Shown piece after piece: positions 1-8,330 of a stretch of 18,177 nt of DNA. Numbering within the stretch: position 1 is the first letter of the stretch; each line of letters begins with the position of its first letter. Origin of the DNA: CAVPCY01 sp963702525 (GTDB taxonomy: Bacteria; Actinomycetota; Coriobacteriia; Anaerosomatales; PHET01); assembly GCA_963702525.1 (NCBI GenBank), contig CAVPCY010000007.1, positions 1 to 18,177 of the forward strand, in the 5' to 3' direction. The notes beneath the pieces are model-generated. The model saw only the letters and a list, made by a program, of their open reading frames with translations. It did not search any database and was not told the origin of the DNA. Position numbers and translations under genes: made by a program.

Positions 1-773
1 TGCGCGGAAGCATGTCCTTGGTCACGAGCCACGGGGTGCGGGCACCAGGGAGAAGCACGGCACCGACGACCAGATCGGCCGCGTAGACGGCCTCCTCGAT
101 GTTGTGGCGATTGCTGTACAGCGTGCGCACGCGGTTTCCCCAAAGGTCGTCGATGTAGCGGATACGGTCCATGTTGACGTCCATGACGACCACGTTGGCG
201 CCCATGCCGACCGCCATGTACGTCGCGTTGATGCCGACCACGCCCGGCGCCGAGCACCACGACGTTGGCCGGCAGCACGCCGGGAACGCCGCCCATGAGC
301 ACGCCGCGCCCGCCGAGCGTCTTTTGCAGGTACTGAGCGCCCACGATGGATGCCATGCGCCCGGCGACCTCGGACATCGGCGCCAGGAGCGGGAGCGAGC
401 CATTGGGGAGCTCGACGGTCTCGTACGCGATGCAAACGGCCTTCGAGCCCACCAGCCCCACGGTCTGCTCGTAGTCCGGGGCGAGATGCAGGTAGGTGTA
501 GAGGATCTGCCCCGGCCGGAGCATCTCTATCTCGACCGCCTGAGGCTCCTTGACCTTGACGATCATCTCGGCCTGGGCGAAGACGTCCGCCGCGGTGTCG
601 ACGAGCTTGGCCCCGACCCCCTCGTACTCGGCATCGGTGAACGACGAACCGATACCGGCGCCCTTCTCGACAAGGACGGTGTGGCCGTGGTGTACGAACT
701 CGCGAGCCGAACCAGGCGTGAGGCCGACACGGAACTCGTTGTTCTTGATCTCCTTCGGGACTCCGACGATCAC
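1..773 (-). CDS. ald: Alanine dehydrogenase, 5' part (runs off the window; one frameshift)
   Basis: NAD-dependent alanine dehydrogenase, which interconverts L-alanine with pyruvate and ammonia in the cytoplasm. The reading starts at GTG 773 with MIVGVPKEIKNNEFRVGLTP and continues to about residue 258 at the window edge, so the C-terminal third is missing. Visible family residues sit at the positions known from the Mycobacterium enzyme: Arg15, Lys75 (in VKVKEPQ) and His96 (in YLHLAPD). The Rossmann loop VVLGAGVVG begins near residue 173. The start is preceded by an AGGGGG Shine-Dalgarno about 9 nt upstream. One extra G in the run at 243-245 breaks the frame exactly inside that glycine-rich loop; removing it restores INATYMAVGMGANVVVMDV and onward to the edge. 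I read this as a sequence error. Identity is very secure; the intactness of the rest cannot be judged. Confidence 0.93.
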   Translation of the reverse strand, partial: MIVGVPKEIKNNEFRVGLTPGSAREFVHHGHTVLVEKGAGIGSSFTDAEYEGVGAKLVDTAADVFAQAEMIVKVKEPQAVEIEMLRPGQILYTYLHLAPDYEQTVGLVGSKAVCIAYETVELPNGSLPLLAPMSEVAGRMASIVGAQYLQKTLGGRGVLMGGVPGVLPANVVVLGAGRGRHQRDVHGGRHGRQRGRHGRQHGPYPLHRRPLGKPRAHAVQQSPQHRGGRLRGRSGRRCRASPWCPHPVARDQGHASA

Positions 774-865
774 GGGAGCCTACCCCCTTCTATCTCGAAT
801 GCGCGTCTGCTGCGTGCCTTGTGCATATTCCCCTGATGCCCTACCAGCAGGCGCCAGCCTCAACC

Positions 866-893
866 AGTTTAGCGCCGTACGCTGGCTGCGCAA
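866..893 (-). promoter_or_regulatory. Candidate promoter of ald
   Basis: On the minus strand TTGCGC (893-888) is followed after 16 nt by TAAACT (871-866), a reasonable sigma-70-type pair (3/6 and 4/6 matches). It would start transcription near 859, giving a leader of about 85 nt before GTG 773. It lies in the 161-bp gap between the DUF3866 gene and ald, the largest gap on this side of the cluster. That fits ald being a separate transcription unit. I see no clear terminator hairpin after the DUF3866 stop. Confidence 0.4.
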
Positions 894-934
894 CGCCCAA
901 AATGCATGACCTCGCAGTCGTATTGCATATGTTC

Positions 935-2030
935 TCAGAGATTGAGCGTGCCCTGTGCGACTCGGAATGCAATATCTCCGGCCGCAAAGGCTGCCGAGAA
1001 GAACGCGGGGTCGTCGGCAGGGCCTCGGCCCATGGTCGTGACCTCTACGCCGCGCATATCGGGTTCGCTCGCGGCTCCCGACCGGGCATCCGCTCTCCGA
1101 TGGAGTCTCCACACGCCCGCATCATCCAGGTCCTCACGTATTGCATGCAGTTCTTCGTCGGGAAGACGCCGGAACTGCGACGAGCGACGGTGCGAGCGCG
1201 ATCTGCGAGAGCGCGGTCAGGGTGTGATGGCTCACGCCGCGATGACGCTCTCGGGCATCCGCGAACGACACCCGCAAGCAGGTGACGGGCGTGCCGCCGA
1301 GCGCGCTCGCGGCGTTGATCGCCTCGCCCTGTGCCACGCCTCCGTGACCGAAGGGGGTCGCAGTCCCCACCATGCCTGGACCCATCGCGACGACGGCGAC
1401 GTCCGCCCCCGCCACCCACTTGGCGGCGAGCAGCCCGGAGTACAGGTTGACCGCCTCGTACTGGCCGCCGAACGCCTGTCCGCACGAGACGGTCGCGTCG
1501 ACAAGGCCCGCCTCCACACTGCGGGCCATGAGGTCGGACAGGCCGAGGCCGAGCGCTGCCTGGTCGGTCATGCAGTACGCGACCGTGAGGGCTGGGTCGG
1601 CGTTCTTGACCGCAGCCGCAACCAGCGGAACCTGGCTGTGCAGCCCGCAGCACACGACGGGCATGCCGGACAGGGTGGTTGCGGTGCTCATCACTTCGTG
1701 GTGCGGTGACTCGGGGGATTCGACCGATAGCACGTCGCGTTGATGGGGCGAGTAGCGAAGCTTCATCACGTGCCCGCCGGAGGGGTCGTCCAATGCCACG
1801 CCCGAGCCCTGCCCCTGACGAGCCACGACGAAGTGCAGGCCGCCCGTGCCGAGACCCAGGCCGACTGCGGTCGTGTTTGCCAGCACGCGGTCGCCGATGA
1901 CGCAGGCGCCGACCAGCGCTACGTAGGCGATCGCCTCCCCTGCCGAGCCGTCGTCGACTGCCACGCCGAGCCGCTGAACCCCGCCGGATTCGCGCACGAT
2001 GGAGGTCACGCTCGCCCATACCAGACGCAT
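935..2030 (-). CDS. DUF3866 family protein (one frameshift)
   Basis: Function unknown; the protein matches the actinobacterial DUF3866 family by its overall sequence, from MRLVWASVTSIVRESGGVQ at the start to VEVTTMGRGPADDPAFFSAA near the end. ATG 2030 is chosen because it lies 8 nt after the stop of the M20 peptidase, so the two genes are probably co-translated. After about residue 288 the frame breaks: an extra T on the coding strand (about position 1166) turns ALPDEELHA into a wrong frame. Correcting it gives 364 residues ending at TGA 937-935. Glycine-rich stretches such as GLGLGTGGLHF, GMPVVCCGLHSQVP and MGPGMVGTATPFGHGG suggest a compact soluble nucleotide- or small-molecule-binding enzyme, but that is inference. 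No signal peptide or membrane segment is evident. Confidence 0.85.
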
Positions 2031-2038
2031 CGGGACAC

Positions 2039-3168
2039 CTACTCCGCGAGTCGCCAGGCGATGGCCGTAACGAGATCGGTCAGGTTCTCCAGATCGACGA
2101 CGGCCATCGACTCGTCTATCGAATGCACGCCCTGCATCCCGCACGAGAGCGCCAGCACGGATGCGCCCTTGGACGCGATGACGTTCGCGTCGCTGCCGCC
2201 GCCGGTGGCAAACGTCGAAGGCTCCAGCCCCACGTCAAGACAGGCCTCGGAGACGGTTCGGACGAGGTCGTCGTCGCCCGCCAGCCTGAACCCTTCGTAC
2301 TCGAGGGTCCAGGCGACCTCCACCGACCCGCCACCCTCGGCCGCCACCCGGTGCATAGTCGCATCCATCTCGGCCCTGAGGGCCTCGACCCGATCGCGAT
2401 CGAGCGACCTGCACTCCCCCGTGATCTGCACCGCGGCCGCTATCACGTTGGTCGCCGTACCGCCTCGCACCGTGCCCACGTTCGCGGTGGTCTCGGGGTC
2501 CAGCCGCCCGATCGGGAGCGCCGCGATCGCTTCGCCGGCCATCTTGATCGCCGAGACGCCCGCTTCCGGCTCCACGCCCGCGTGTGCGGCCTTGCCGAGA
2601 AACGATGCGTCGAACGTGTAGTGCGTGGGCGCACCGATCACGATCCCTCCCGGCTTGCCGGCGGCGTCGAGCACGAGGCACAGATCGGCGGCGATGTCGT
2701 CCGACCGGAAGGTGCTTGGCGCCCACGAGCCCGATCTCCTCCTGCACCGTGAACACGCAGCGCACCGTGGGATAGGGTCTCGCACCCTCGACAGTCGCCG
2801 TACGCACTCGATCGCCGCGGCAAGGCCGACCTTGTCGTCGGCACCCAGAACGGTCTCGCCGGCCGAGAAGATCAGCCCGTCGGCGACCTTCGGCTCCACG
2901 CCTCGACACGGCTCGACACAGTCCAGATGCGCCGAGATCACCAGCGTGCGCGGCGCGGTCCCCGGCAACTCCGCGATCAGGTTGCCGGTGTCCGAACCGG
3001 TCGAGCGCAGCGCTGTCGTCGTAGCGCACGGTGCAGCCCGCAGCGACGAGCTCCCGCTCGCAGTAGGCCGCGCAGGCGGCTTCGAATCGCGTCGGGCTGT
3101 CTATTCGCAGCAGGTCGAGCAGGGTCGTCGAGCAGACGTTCGTTGGCGGCCGGCGACGGTCCGGTCAC
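2039..3168 (-). CDS. M20 family metallopeptidase, peptidase T-like (four indels)
   Basis: Zinc-dependent aminopeptidase of the M20/PepT-YqjE type, expected to trim di- or tripeptides in the cytoplasm. Start GTG 3168 (MTGPSPAANERLLDDLLDLL) is 5 nt after the pyrG stop, with a GGGGGG Shine-Dalgarno at 3179-3184 inside the pyrG end. Metal-site motifs are all present but lie in different frames: HLDCVEP (His and bridging region), GADDKVGLAAA (Asp), FTVQEEIGLVGAKHL (catalytic Glu pair), VLDAAG (Asp) and CGMQGVHSIDE (C-terminal His). Reading through needs extra bases removed at about 3122-3124 (GGG on the plus strand), 3000 and 2706, and one base restored at about 2795. The gene length (1130 nt) agrees with a net +2 and a corrected 375 residues, usual for the family. 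It takes the place occupied by a NUDIX gene after pyrG in Mycobacterium. Confidence 0.88.
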
Positions 3169-3173
3169 GACCG

Positions 3174-4788
3174 CTACGCCCCCCGAGCGTTCTTGAACGC
3201 CACCGCCGCGCCGATGAAGTCCCGGAACAGTGGCGCGGGGCGCGTGGGACGGCTCTTGAACTCGGGGTGCCCCTGGTTGCCCAGGAACCACGGATGGTCG
3301 GGGAGCTCGACCATCTCGACGAGCTTGCCGTCGGGACTCACTCCGCTCACGACAAGCCCTGCGTCCTCAAGCTGCTGGCGATACGCGTTGTTCACCTCAT
3401 AGCGGTGGCGATGGCGCTCGTAGATGACCTCTTCAGCGTAGGCCGCCATGCCTTTGGTGCCGGGAGTGACCTTGCACGGGTAGGCACCCAGACGCATCGT
3501 GCCGCCCATGTCGGCCACACCCTGCTGGTCGCGCATCAGGTCGATGACAGGATGCTCGGTGACCGGATCGAACTCGGCCGAGTTGGCGCCGTCGAGGCCG
3601 GCCACGTGACGTGCGAACTCGGCCACCGCGACCTGCATGCCCAGGCAGATTCCGAAGTACGGGACGCTTGTTCTCACGAGCGAACCTCGCAGCGCGGATC
3701 TTGCCCTCGACCCCGCGGATCCCGAAACCGCCGGGAACGAGGATCCCGTCGAACTCGGCCAGTGTCGAGTCGACCTCCTCGGGAGTCAGCGACTCTGCAT
3801 CCACCCACTGCACGTTGACCTTGTGGTCGTGGAAGATGCCCGCGTGGTCGAGCGCCTCGTTGACCGAGAGGTACGCGTCGGGGAGCTGGACGTACTTGCC
3901 GACCAGAGCGATCCGCACCTCATCGGCCAGAGATGCTGAATGGTCCACGAATGCGTCCCACTCGACGAGATCGGGCTGGCCACACTCGAGACCCAAACGG
4001 TCGATGACCATCTCGTCGAGCTGCTGAGCCCGTAGGTTCTTGGGCACCTCGTAGATGCTGCGGGCGTCTTGCGCCGAGACGACGGCGACCGGATCCACGT
4101 CGCAGAACAGGCCGATCTTGCGGCGTATCCCCGCGTCGATGGGTCTGTCGCTGCGACACACGATGAAGTCGGGCTGGATGCCGATGGAGCGCAGCTCCTT
4201 GACCGAGTGCTGGGTCGGCTTGGTCTTGAGCTCGCTCGACGCGCCGATCCAAGGAACGAGGGTGACGTGGATGTAGACGACGTTGTCGCGGCCCTTGTCC
4301 TTCTTGAGCTGACGGATGGCCTCGAGGAACGGGAGGGACTCGATGTCTCCTACGGTACCCCCGACCTCTGTGATGATGACGTCGGGCTGGGTCTGCTCGG
4401 CGAGCCGGTTGATTCTGTCCTTGATCTCGTTGGTGACGTGCGGGATCACCTGGACAGTACCGCCCAGGAAGTCGCCTCGGCGCTCCTTTGCGATGAGCGT
4501 CTGGTAGACGGAGCCGGCCGTGACGTTGCAGTCGCGCGTCAGCGACTCGTCGACGAAGCGCTCGTAGTGGCCAAGATCGAGATCGGTCTCCCCGCCGTCA
4601 TCGGTCACAAAGACCTCACCGTGCTGGAACGGCGACATCGTGCCCGGATCGACGTTGAGGTAGGGGTCCAGCTTCTGGATCGTCACCTTCAGCCCTCGGG
4701 CTTTGAGCAGCCGCCCCAACGACGCTGCGGTGATGCCCTTGCCCAGCGAGCTTACGACGCCCCCGGTCACGAAGATGTGCTTGGCCAT
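3174..4788 (-). CDS. pyrG: CTP synthase (one frameshift)
   Basis: Makes CTP from UTP, ATP and glutamine, the last step of pyrimidine nucleotide synthesis. The start is ATG 4788 (MAKHIFVTGGVVSSLGKG), after GGGGGC just upstream. The N-terminal synthetase domain carries the P-loop SSLGKG (residues 13-18) and the DPYLNVDPGTMSPFQHGEV stretch. The C-terminal class I glutamine amidotransferase domain has the nucleophile in GICLGMQ (Cys381) and the His507/Glu509 pair in HPEFKSRP. An extra C on the coding strand at about 3666 splits the two parts just before PYFGICLG; corrected, the protein is 537 residues, normal for the family (E. coli 545). Because the gene is usually essential, the frameshift is almost certainly an error. 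It sits in its usual actinobacterial neighbourhood downstream of steA-mctB, although separated from them here. Confidence 0.97.
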
Positions 4789-4837
4789 TAGCCCCCGACT
4801 TCCCTCGGTCCCATTCCAGCCGCCCCTTCGAGTGATT

Positions 4838-5838
4838 CTACTCGGGGTTGGCATCCTGTTGGCGACTTGATTTTGCTTCTTCGACGTGTATCTGCAGGTC
4901 CTCGGTACGCCCGAGCATGTCGAGTCGGCTGAGCGCCGCGTTCGACTCGATCACCCTCGAGAAGCTGTAGCGCTCACTCGCGAGATTGAGCGCAAGCATG
5001 GCCGCGAAGTACGCCGCCACTCCCCATGCCGGTAGGCCCACGACGATGAGCATGCCGGCCACCGCTCCCATCGGGTTCGCTCCCGCGTCGCCGAGCATAC
5101 CGCGCTCGCCGACGTCGTAGCGCCACACTGCGACCACAGGACCGAGTAGAAAGAGCATCAGGCACACCGCGCCCACTGCACGGCCAAGCGCCGAGGTGTC
5201 TCCCGCTTCCACGGCCGGTGCAAGACCCAGGGCCGCGGACGCCACCGCACACACCGCCAGAACCGAGTAGACCTTCAGCGCGCGCCCGGGCCGCAGGTCC
5301 GTGAGGTTCACGAAGTTGGACGTCAGCGCTACCGAGGCTCCTGCCAGCAGGACCAGCACCACCAGCCCGGGTGAAAGGCGCTGGCTGCCCCACGGCGCGA
5401 CGCCCGACATCACCATCGAAACGACCAGACACGCCGCACCGATGCCGACGAGCTTGAGTCCTCCGGTGGTCAGCCTTCCGTGGAGCATCGCGGTGATGTG
5501 TCCCCTGAATCCCCGTGCGTCACCCGACCCGTACGAGTCGTCCACGGTGCCGAGCGCGAACGCGACGAGCGCGAGCGGCCCGGCCAGCGTCAGAGCTGCC
5601 AGCACCGAGCCGCCACGCTCGAGACTGGAGGCGGCCACGCCTCCCACGATGGCGCACCCGGCCCATACGAGCCACACGGTACCCAGGCCGTAGAACACGC
5701 GGCGGCCGCGGTAGTTGACCACCGATGCCTTCTCGGACGTTCGAGTGACGGGACGAGCATCGCCATCATGGCCCAAGGGACGATGACGCCCAGCAGTGCG
5801 GAGATGGCGATCGTCGCGGCGGCCTGCGTGGAGCTCAC
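4838..5838 (-). CDS. MraY/WecA-like polyprenyl-phosphate phosphoglycosyltransferase (GT4; one frameshift)
   Basis: Integral membrane protein of the family that transfers a sugar-1-phosphate from a UDP-sugar to undecaprenyl phosphate. After correction it is 333 residues. Seen: N-terminal hydrophobic helix, VDDSYGSGDARGFRGH (from about 99), HGRLTTGGLKLVG (120), NFVNLTDLRPGRALK (175) and GMLGDAGANPMG (247), which correspond to the aspartate loops and the GDAGAN signature of the family, with about ten membrane helices between them. GTG 5838 is chosen because its GTGA overlaps the upstream stop (translational coupling). One base is missing near 5750: the frame of MSSTQAAATIAISALLGVIV must shift to join VTRTSEKASVVNYRGR. 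The C-terminal His-rich motif of MraY/WecA is not visible (the loop reads SFSRVIESNAALSRLDMLGR), so substrate and even activity are open. It may start a lipid-linked glycan. Confidence 0.85.
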
Positions 5839-8168
5839 GACGCACCTGCCGCCCTGCCGTCAGCGCCCTCCCCTGCCCCATCTCCTTGCGGCGCCGGATC
5901 GGGCCGCAGTCGCGCCAGCATCAGCCAGACCACGCCGACCCCGACGTAGAACACCTCCAGGGCAGGTATCACGATTCCCGAATCCTCGGTGAAGTAGGCG
6001 ACGAGTCCCGCCACGAGCGAGACGGTGATCGCATCCGCGAAGTCGGGATTCGCGGCGAGTGTGCCTGCGAAGTCCCCCTGCGGACGCCAGCGCATGAAGC
6101 CGAGAAACGCGAGGGTGGCTATGAGGATGTACGCCCAGTTGGTGTGGGTGAGCACACGCATGTTCGTCTCGGCCTTGCGGGCGACGATGTTCCACAGCTC
6201 GATCCAGCCCCCCTGCTCGGCGGAGGTTATCGCTCTGCCGAGGTGGGTCTGCGGGCCGCCACCGAACAGGTCGATGGCTGCGAACGCGAGAATCACCACG
6301 ACCACCGTGACGAAGAGCCACAACACCGTCTTTCCCGAGACGTGATGCCCGTTCATCAGCACCCAGGCCAGCCCGAAGCCGACGACGCCCCAGATCGCGA
6401 CTCCGATGTTGGCCCCCCAGAACGGGGCCGCAGCCGCTGAGAGCACCACCACGGCGAGCAACGGGATACCGACACGCTTTCCCAGCGTAGTCCAGCGCGA
6501 GTCGGGCCACTCGTCGAACAGCAGCGCGATCCCGACGATCGAGGATCCGAAGAGGATGGCCGCCGCTTCGTTACCCATGCCGTAGAAGCGAGCCGCGAGC
6601 AGCGGCGAATAGCCGAAGAAGTTCGTGAACGAGGCCGGTGCTCCGAACCACTGGTCGACCACGATCACCGCGGACGTCAGCAGAGACAGGGCGGCAACCG
6701 GCACGCGCATCGGCGCCCTGAACATGAGCAAGCATCCGAGCGCCAGAATCGCCAGCGACGTTGCGACAAGGGCCCCAACGGCCCCGCCGGGTGTGACGGG
6801 CCAGCGCATCCACCCGAACAGCAGCCAGCTCGCTGCCGGGATCGACAACACCGCAAGAAGAGCGATCCGCAGTCCGATGACCCAGCGTCTGACCGCTGCC
6901 GCTCCCCAGTAGCGCGCCCGCACGAGCACCACCGCTCCCAAGAGCAGTACGACGACCGTGAGCGCGACGAACGTGTTGACCACCTTGGGCTTGGCCGTGT
7001 CGACGGCGACCGCCGTGCGGTTCATGCGATCGAGGAATCCGACGCGAGCCCCGAGATCGGCGGGTGCGGCCACGGTGCGCATGGGATTGCCCAACACCTC
7101 GACCGGCCGCGCAAGGCCGAGGGACTCCAAAGCGGTCGCCGTCACGTCGAGGTTCGTCACGAGACCGGGCCGCTGTGTCGAGTCCGAGGTGAGATACCCG
7201 CTCCAACCGGCGCCGGAGATCACGATCGGGCCCAAGCCGTCGGGGCGGCCGACCTCCGTGCCGGTCGACTGCGAGGCCACGACCACGACATCGTCGGGGA
7301 AGCGCCTTCTGGCGAGGTCCACAACGCTATCGAGTGTGCTCATCGCGTGCAGCCGCTGCTCGGCTGCGATCTCGGGCGTGACCTGCGGCTCGAACTTCAC
7401 CGCGCGGTACGCGTCGCCCGCATCCAGCACGATCAGCGAGGGTCCGTCGACCTCGGCCGAGTCGCGGGCCAAGACGCGCAGCGCTCGATCGAACGCCTTG
7501 AGGTCGGTCTCGAACCCGAACGGGGCGTTGGGGTCTTCGCGCAGCACGCTGGTGGAGATGTCCCCCAGCGCGACAAGCCCGTCCTCGTTCATCGCGGCGA
7601 GTGCGGCCGGGCGCACGCGTCGCTGTTCGGCCGTAACGTAGCCGACATCCGAGTTGCCGATCGCCCCAGTCACCCCCCCGGCATCGACCACCGTCTGACC
7701 GAGGATACCGAGCACGGCATCGAACGAGCGCTCCGAGTTGACGCTTTGTGTGCTCGGCATGCCGAGAAACACGATGCGATTCGTGCCGACGTGGTCACCG
7801 GTCGTGCGGCGGAAGGCCTCGGCGGCCGTGCCCACTTCATAGGGCTCGTCGGCCCGATATGCGGCCGCCGCCTCGGCGGAGGGAACCGCCCAGGCGCCTG
7901 CCGAGATCGTCAGTGCGCCCTCCAGCGGCGAGGGTGGTTCGCCCGGCAGCCGCGTGCGGCTTCTGGAGTTGATATCACCGATCGCGCCCGTCTCGGCGAG
8001 CGACCAGATCGTGGGCGTGGAGGTGGCCGTCAGGTCCTCCCACGTCAGATAGGGCGCGAGGACGAGGATGACGCGCTTGGAGGGCGGCTGTGCCGACGCA
8101 GGAGAGGCGAGTGCCCAAGCCGCGACAAGGGCGGCGAGCAGCGTTACTGTCGCAAGGAGTCGTCTCAT
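5835..8168 (-). CDS. Large membrane protein: degenerate alkaline-phosphatase-like ectodomain plus about 11 membrane helices
   Basis: A 777-residue protein from ATG 8168 (TTG 8177 and GTG 8174 are alternatives). A signal peptide (RRLLATVTLLAALVAAWALAS, cleavage after ASA near residue 26) is followed by an exported domain to about residue 390 that looks like the alkaline phosphatase/sulfatase fold: WEDLTATSTPTIWSLAETGA early, and GPIVISGAGWSGYL...RPGLVTNLDVTATALESLG late. The usual metal ligands look lost: the early DG is AP, and the late DHG is QST. Eleven or so hydrophobic helices follow (residues about 397-757) with a polar motif FGYSPLLAARFYGMGNE at 518-534. The tail is Gly/Ala/Asp-rich. 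I do not know its function. It overlaps the GT4 gene by 4 nt and lies back-to-back with murJ, so a role in assembling or transferring an envelope glycan is a reasonable inference. Confidence 0.8.
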   Translation of the reverse strand: MRRLLATVTLLAALVAAWALASPASAQPPSKRVILVLAPYLTWEDLTATSTPTIWSLAETGAIGDINSRSRTRLPGEPPSPLEGALTISAGAWAVPSAEAAAAYRADEPYEVGTAAEAFRRTTGDHVGTNRIVFLGMPSTQSVNSERSFDAVLGILGQTVVDAGGVTGAIGNSDVGYVTAEQRRVRPAALAAMNEDGLVALGDISTSVLREDPNAPFGFETDLKAFDRALRVLARDSAEVDGPSLIVLDAGDAYRAVKFEPQVTPEIAAEQRLHAMSTLDSVVDLARRRFPDDVVVVASQSTGTEVGRPDGLGPIVISGAGWSGYLTSDSTQRPGLVTNLDVTATALESLGLARPVEVLGNPMRTVAAPADLGARVGFLDRMNRTAVAVDTAKPKVVNTFVALTVVVLLLGAVVLVRARYWGAAAVRRWVIGLRIALLAVLSIPAASWLLFGWMRWPVTPGGAVGALVATSLAILALGCLLMFRAPMRVPVAALSLLTSAVIVVDQWFGAPASFTNFFGYSPLLAARFYGMGNEAAAILFGSSIVGIALLFDEWPDSRWTTLGKRVGIPLLAVVVLSAAAAPFWGANIGVAIWGVVGFGLAWVLMNGHHVSGKTVLWLFVTVVVVILAFAAIDLFGGGPQTHLGRAITSAEQGGWIELWNIVARKAETNMRVLTHTNWAYILIATLAFLGFMRWRPQGDFAGTLAANPDFADAITVSLVAGLVAYFTEDSGIVIPALEVFYVGVGVVWLMLARLRPDPAPQGDGAGEGADGRAAGAS

Positions 8169-8176
8169 CCGCACCA

Positions 8177-8182
8177 ATCATA
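8177..8182 (-). promoter_or_regulatory. Candidate -10 box giving a leaderless transcript
   Basis: TATGAT on the minus strand (5/6 match to TATAAT) lies 8 nt before ATG 8168. Transcription would begin at or next to the start codon, and no Shine-Dalgarno is visible in front of it. Both facts fit a leaderless mRNA, common in actinobacteria. No convincing -35 is seen 16-18 nt upstream. The rest of the divergent gap to murJ (8183-8319) shows only a weak plus-strand TACACT (8259-8264) as a possible murJ -10. Confidence 0.35.
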
Positions 8183-8319
8183 GCCGAACGCGTGCCGGGC
8201 CGAGGTGACGACGCGTTGACGTCGCCGCTCACCGGCCGAGCCAAATGGGCCGCTCAGGTACACTTGGCGCAGCTGCGAAGCCCGGCCGGTGGCCGAGCAT
8301 CGGCGCCATCTCGATACGC

Positions 8320-8325
8320 GGAGGA
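8320..8325 (+). promoter_or_regulatory. Strong Shine-Dalgarno that fixes the murJ start
   Basis: GGAGGA, the best ribosome binding site in this gap, lies 5 nt before codon ATC at 8331. The nearest conventional in-frame starts are GTG 8289 (upstream of this site, so not served by it) and GTG 8361/ATG 8367 (35 nt or more downstream). The site therefore points to 8331. Confidence 0.6.
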
Positions 8326-8330
8326 ACGCC

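Noticed and set aside
1..773. ald (and pyrG, M20, DUF3866, GT4) as pseudogenes
   Set aside because: Each reads through with all conserved residues after one-base corrections, and the defects cluster by position rather than by gene function, so sequence error is the better explanation.
8216..8221. TTGACG as the -35 of a murJ promoter
   Set aside because: No acceptable -10 lies 15-19 nt downstream; the nearest candidate TACACT (8259-8264) is 37 nt away.
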